Shown here: positions 61,844 to 64,000 of the stretch, piece by piece
How the letters are laid out: each line of letters opens with the position of its first letter
How positions within the stretch are numbered: position 1 is the first letter of the stretch
Assembly (NCBI RefSeq): GCF_001713355.1
Contig: NZ_CP016448.1
Coordinates: forward strand, 3,873,191-3,937,190
Length of the DNA: 64,000 bases
Direction: 5' to 3'
DNA from: Methyloversatilis sp. RAC08
Lineage (GTDB): Bacteria > Pseudomonadota > Gammaproteobacteria > Burkholderiales > Rhodocyclaceae
The notes under the pieces: model-generated
Told to the model about the DNA's origin: nothing
Databases searched by the model: none
The model's input: the letters and a program-made list of their open reading frames with translations, nothing else
Position numbers and translations under genes: made by a program

Positions 61844-64000
61844 ATGTCCGATCCGGAAATACCGTCCGACGAACCGACGCGTGCCGACATCCGGCGCATT
61901 GTCGCGTCGTCGTCACTCGGCCGACAGCTGCGCGCCGCGCGGGCGAAGCAGCAGCGCGAGCATGCAGCGCTGGCGCCGCCGCCCCGGCGTGCCCGCCGCG
62001 CCGGTGGTGCGCTGCCCGACGTCGCCGCGCTGCAACGGCGCATCGACGACCTTTATGCCGAACGCGGCTGGCGCGTGTTCGATTTCCAGCACACCGTTTG
62101 GGCACATCTTCAACAGGGCCGCAGCGGCCTGCTGCACGCCGGCACCGGATCGGGCAAGACCCTGGCGGTGTGGCTCGGGGCGCTGCTGCGGGCCGCCGCG
62201 CAGCCCGCCCCGGGCCTGCGCGTGCTGTGGATCACTCCGATGCGCGCACTCGCGGCGGATACGGCGCTGACGCTGGGCGACTCGGCACGCGCACTCGGTC
62301 TGGACTGGGATGTCGGCCTGCGCACCGGCGACACCGGTTCGGCCGAACGCGCCCGCCAGGCGCGCGCGCTGCCGCAGGCGCTGGTCACCACGCCGGAAAG
62401 CCTTACGCTGATGCTGTCGCACGAGACGGCGCGTGAACAGTTGGGTGCGCTGTGCGCCGTGGTGGTCGACGAATGGCATGAACTGATCGCCAACAAGCGC
62501 GGCGTGCAGGCGCAACTTGCACTGGCCCGGCTGCGCCAGTGGAATCCTGCGCTGCCGGTGTGGGGCCTGTCGGCCACCCTGGGCAATCCGGACCATGCGA
62601 TGCAGGTGCTGTGCGGTCCGGGCGGCGAGCGGGTCGCCGGCGAAATCGCGCGGCCGGTGAAGCTGGACAGCCTGATTCCGGCGCACACCGAACGCTTTCC
62701 GTGGGCCGGACATCTGGGCGTGAAACTGCTTGACGCAGTATTGACCGAACTCGATGGCAGTCCGTCCACCTTGCTGTTCACCAACACGCGGTCGCAGGCC
62801 GAGCTGTGGTACCAGGCGCTGTTGGCGGCGCGCCCGGACTGGGCCGGGTTGATCGCGCTGCATCACGGCTCGCTGTCGCGCGAGGTGCGCGAATGGGTCG
62901 AAGCCGGGCTGAAGAATGGCACCCTGCGCGCCGTGGTGTGCACGTCCAGCCTAGATCTGGGCGTGGACTTCCTGCCGGTGGAACGCGTGCTGCAGCTGGG
63001 TTCGCCGAAGGGCGTCGCGCGGCTGATGCAGCGCGCCGGCCGCTCGGGCCACGCGCCGGGCCGCACACCGCACGCCACCTGCGTGCCCGGTCATGGCCTG
63101 GAACTGATCGATTCGGCCGCTGCGCGCCGCGCGGTCGCGGCCGGACGCATCGAACCGCGCCACAGCCCGGAGGCGCCGGTCGACGTGCTGGTGCAGCACC
63201 TGGTGACGCTGGCGCTGGCCGGCGGTTTCGACGCCGACGCGCTGAAGGCGGAAATCCGCACCACCCATGCCTACCGCGCACTGGATGACCGCACCTGGGA
63301 CTGGGCAATGGATTTCGTCAGCCGCGGCGGCGCCTCGCTCGCTGCCTATCCGGATTACCGCAAGGTGGAGCGCGACGCCGACGGCCGCCACCGCGTGCCG
63401 CGCGTCGACATCGCCCGCCGCCACCGCATGCAGATCGGCACCATCACGGCCGATTCGGCGGTCGACGTACGCTGGGCGAAAGGTGGAAAAAGCGGTGGAA
63501 AGAGCGGCGGTCATGACGCCCCTGCGTCCGGCGCGGCTGCGCTGGCTGGCGGCCGGCTCGGCCAGGTCGAGGAATCCTTCATCGGTCGCCTGAAGCCGGG
63601 CGACTGTTTCCTGTTCGCCGGCCGCGTACTTGAACTGGTCGCGGTGCGCGACATGCAGGCACTGGTGCGGGTCGGCAATGCTGCCCGCGGCACGGTGCCG
63701 CGCTGGGCCGGCGGTCGCATGCCGCTGTCCAGCGAACTGGCGCAGGAAATCCGCACGCTGATCGCACTTGCCGCACAAGGCGACTTTCCCGAGCCCGAAA
63801 TGCAGGCATTGCGGCCCTTGCTCGACGTGCAGCGCGGCTGGTCGGCGCTGCCGCGCGAAGACGAACTGCTGATCGAAGTCATGCAGTCGCGCGAAGGGCA
63901 TCACGCCTTTTTCTTTCCATTCGCCGGCCGGCCGGTGCATGCCGGAATGGCCGCACTGCTCGCCGGGCGCATTTCGCGCAGTCGGCCGATCACCTTTTCG
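61844..64000 (+). CDS. Lhr-type DEXH helicase (ligase-associated family), 3' end cut by the window
   Basis: 719 codons are visible from MSDPEIPSD with no stop. Walker A GTGSGKT near residue 100, DExH box DEWH at 209-212, SATLGNP, and the C-terminal helicase motif [12 protein letters not shown]. These fit the Lhr-core helicases annotated as ligase-associated DNA damage response DEXH helicases, which usually lie beside an ATP-dependent ligase, exonuclease and phosphoesterase; these would be downstream of the window. A Lys/Gly/Ser insertion ([10 protein letters not shown]) lies near residue 547. The first 60 residues are basic and low-complexity. Confidence 0.92.
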   Translation, partial: MSDPEIPSDEPTRADIRRIVASSSLGRQLRAARAKQQREHAALAPPPRRARRAGGALPDVAALQRRIDDLYAERGWRVFDFQHTVWAHLQQGRSGLLHAGTGSGKTLAVWLGALLRAAAQPAPGLRVLWITPMRALAADTALTLGDSARALGLDWDVGLRTGDTGSAERARQARALPQALVTTPESLTLMLSHETAREQLGALCAVVVDEWHELIANKRGVQAQLALARLRQWNPALPVWGLSATLGNPDHAMQVLCGPGGERVAGEIARPVKLDSLIPAHTERFPWAGHLGVKLLDAVLTELDGSPSTLLFTNTRSQAELWYQALLAARPDWAGLIALHHGSLSREVREWVEAGLKNGTLRAVVCTSSLDLGVDFLPVERVLQLGSPKGVARLMQRAGRSGHAPGRTPHATCVPGHGLELIDSAAARRAVAAGRIEPRHSPEAPVDVLVQHLVTLALAGGFDADALKAEIRTTHAYRALDDRTWDWAMDFVSRGGASLAAYPDYRKVERDADGRHRVPRVDIARRHRMQIGTITADSAVDVRWAKGGKSGGKSGGHDAPASGAAALAGGRLGQVEESFIGRLKPGDCFLFAGRVLELVAVRDMQALVRVGNAARGTVPRWAGGRMPLSSELAQEIRTLIALAAQGDFPEPEMQALRPLLDVQRGWSALPREDELLIEVMQSREGHHAFFFPFAGRPVHAGMAALLAGRISRSRPITFS

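Overview
The window is about 65% GC chromosomal DNA packed with genes, almost certainly from a betaproteobacterium. The evidence is gene order: a rimP-nusA-infB-rbfA-truB-rpsO-pnp block, a PHP/yciO/M50/trpS/scpA/scpB/rluB block, divergent ppx/ppk, minCDE, and a c4-type cytochrome pair. A Rhodocyclales or Nitrosomonadales relative is my best guess, but genus cannot be set from sequence reading alone. I see no rRNA, phage, insertion sequence, integrase or CRISPR array, and no gene-free stretch longer than about 260 bases.

Layout. 1-5.2 kb: an RluF-like pseudouridine synthase with a 153-bp tandem-repeat N-terminus, a small membrane protein whose start codon lies inside a perfect hairpin, and a membrane-anchored class III aminotransferase divergent from phosphatidylserine decarboxylase. 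5.2-10.6 kb: parE and parC separated by a long palindromic repeat, then rdgC. 10.7-13.9 kb: a GspG-like pseudopilin and a GGDEF-EAL protein in one unit. 14.0-14.4 kb: tRNA-His, tRNA-Arg and tRNA-Pro. 14.4-23.1 kb: the transcription/translation operon with a leader terminator before rimP and a strong promoter before rpsO. 23.2-29.1 kb: rRNA modification, condensin (scpAB), trpS, protease and phosphatase genes.

29.2-37.6 kb: gcvH, then ppx followed without a gap by an Mla-type lipid transporter operon (STAS-permease, ATPase, MCE protein, lipoprotein, GAF protein), and divergent ppk1. 37.6-44.6 kb: a small lipoprotein, a secreted degenerate nuclease-like protein, a YffB-like protein, an Hsp33 lacking two of four zinc cysteines, minCDE with a spermidine-synthase-like gene, two cytochromes c and an AcuI-type reductase.

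44.7-53.3 kb is the most unusual part: eight tightly coupled same-strand genes led by an ArsS-type radical SAM enzyme, then a sodium:solute symporter, a degenerate metallophosphoesterase, a TVP38-flavoprotein fusion, two rSAM/selenodomain-associated transferases, a DUF3047 protein and a flavoprotein resembling the domain fused to some SelD proteins. No arsM is present in the window and selU lies 1.5 kb downstream, so arsenic or selenium chemistry is possible but unproven. 53.4-64 kb: ybbA/tesA (overlapping divergent start codons), selU, a methyltransferase, a PAS histidine kinase, a PatZ-like acyl-CoA synthetase/acetyltransferase coupled to tag, and an Lhr-type helicase cut by the window end.
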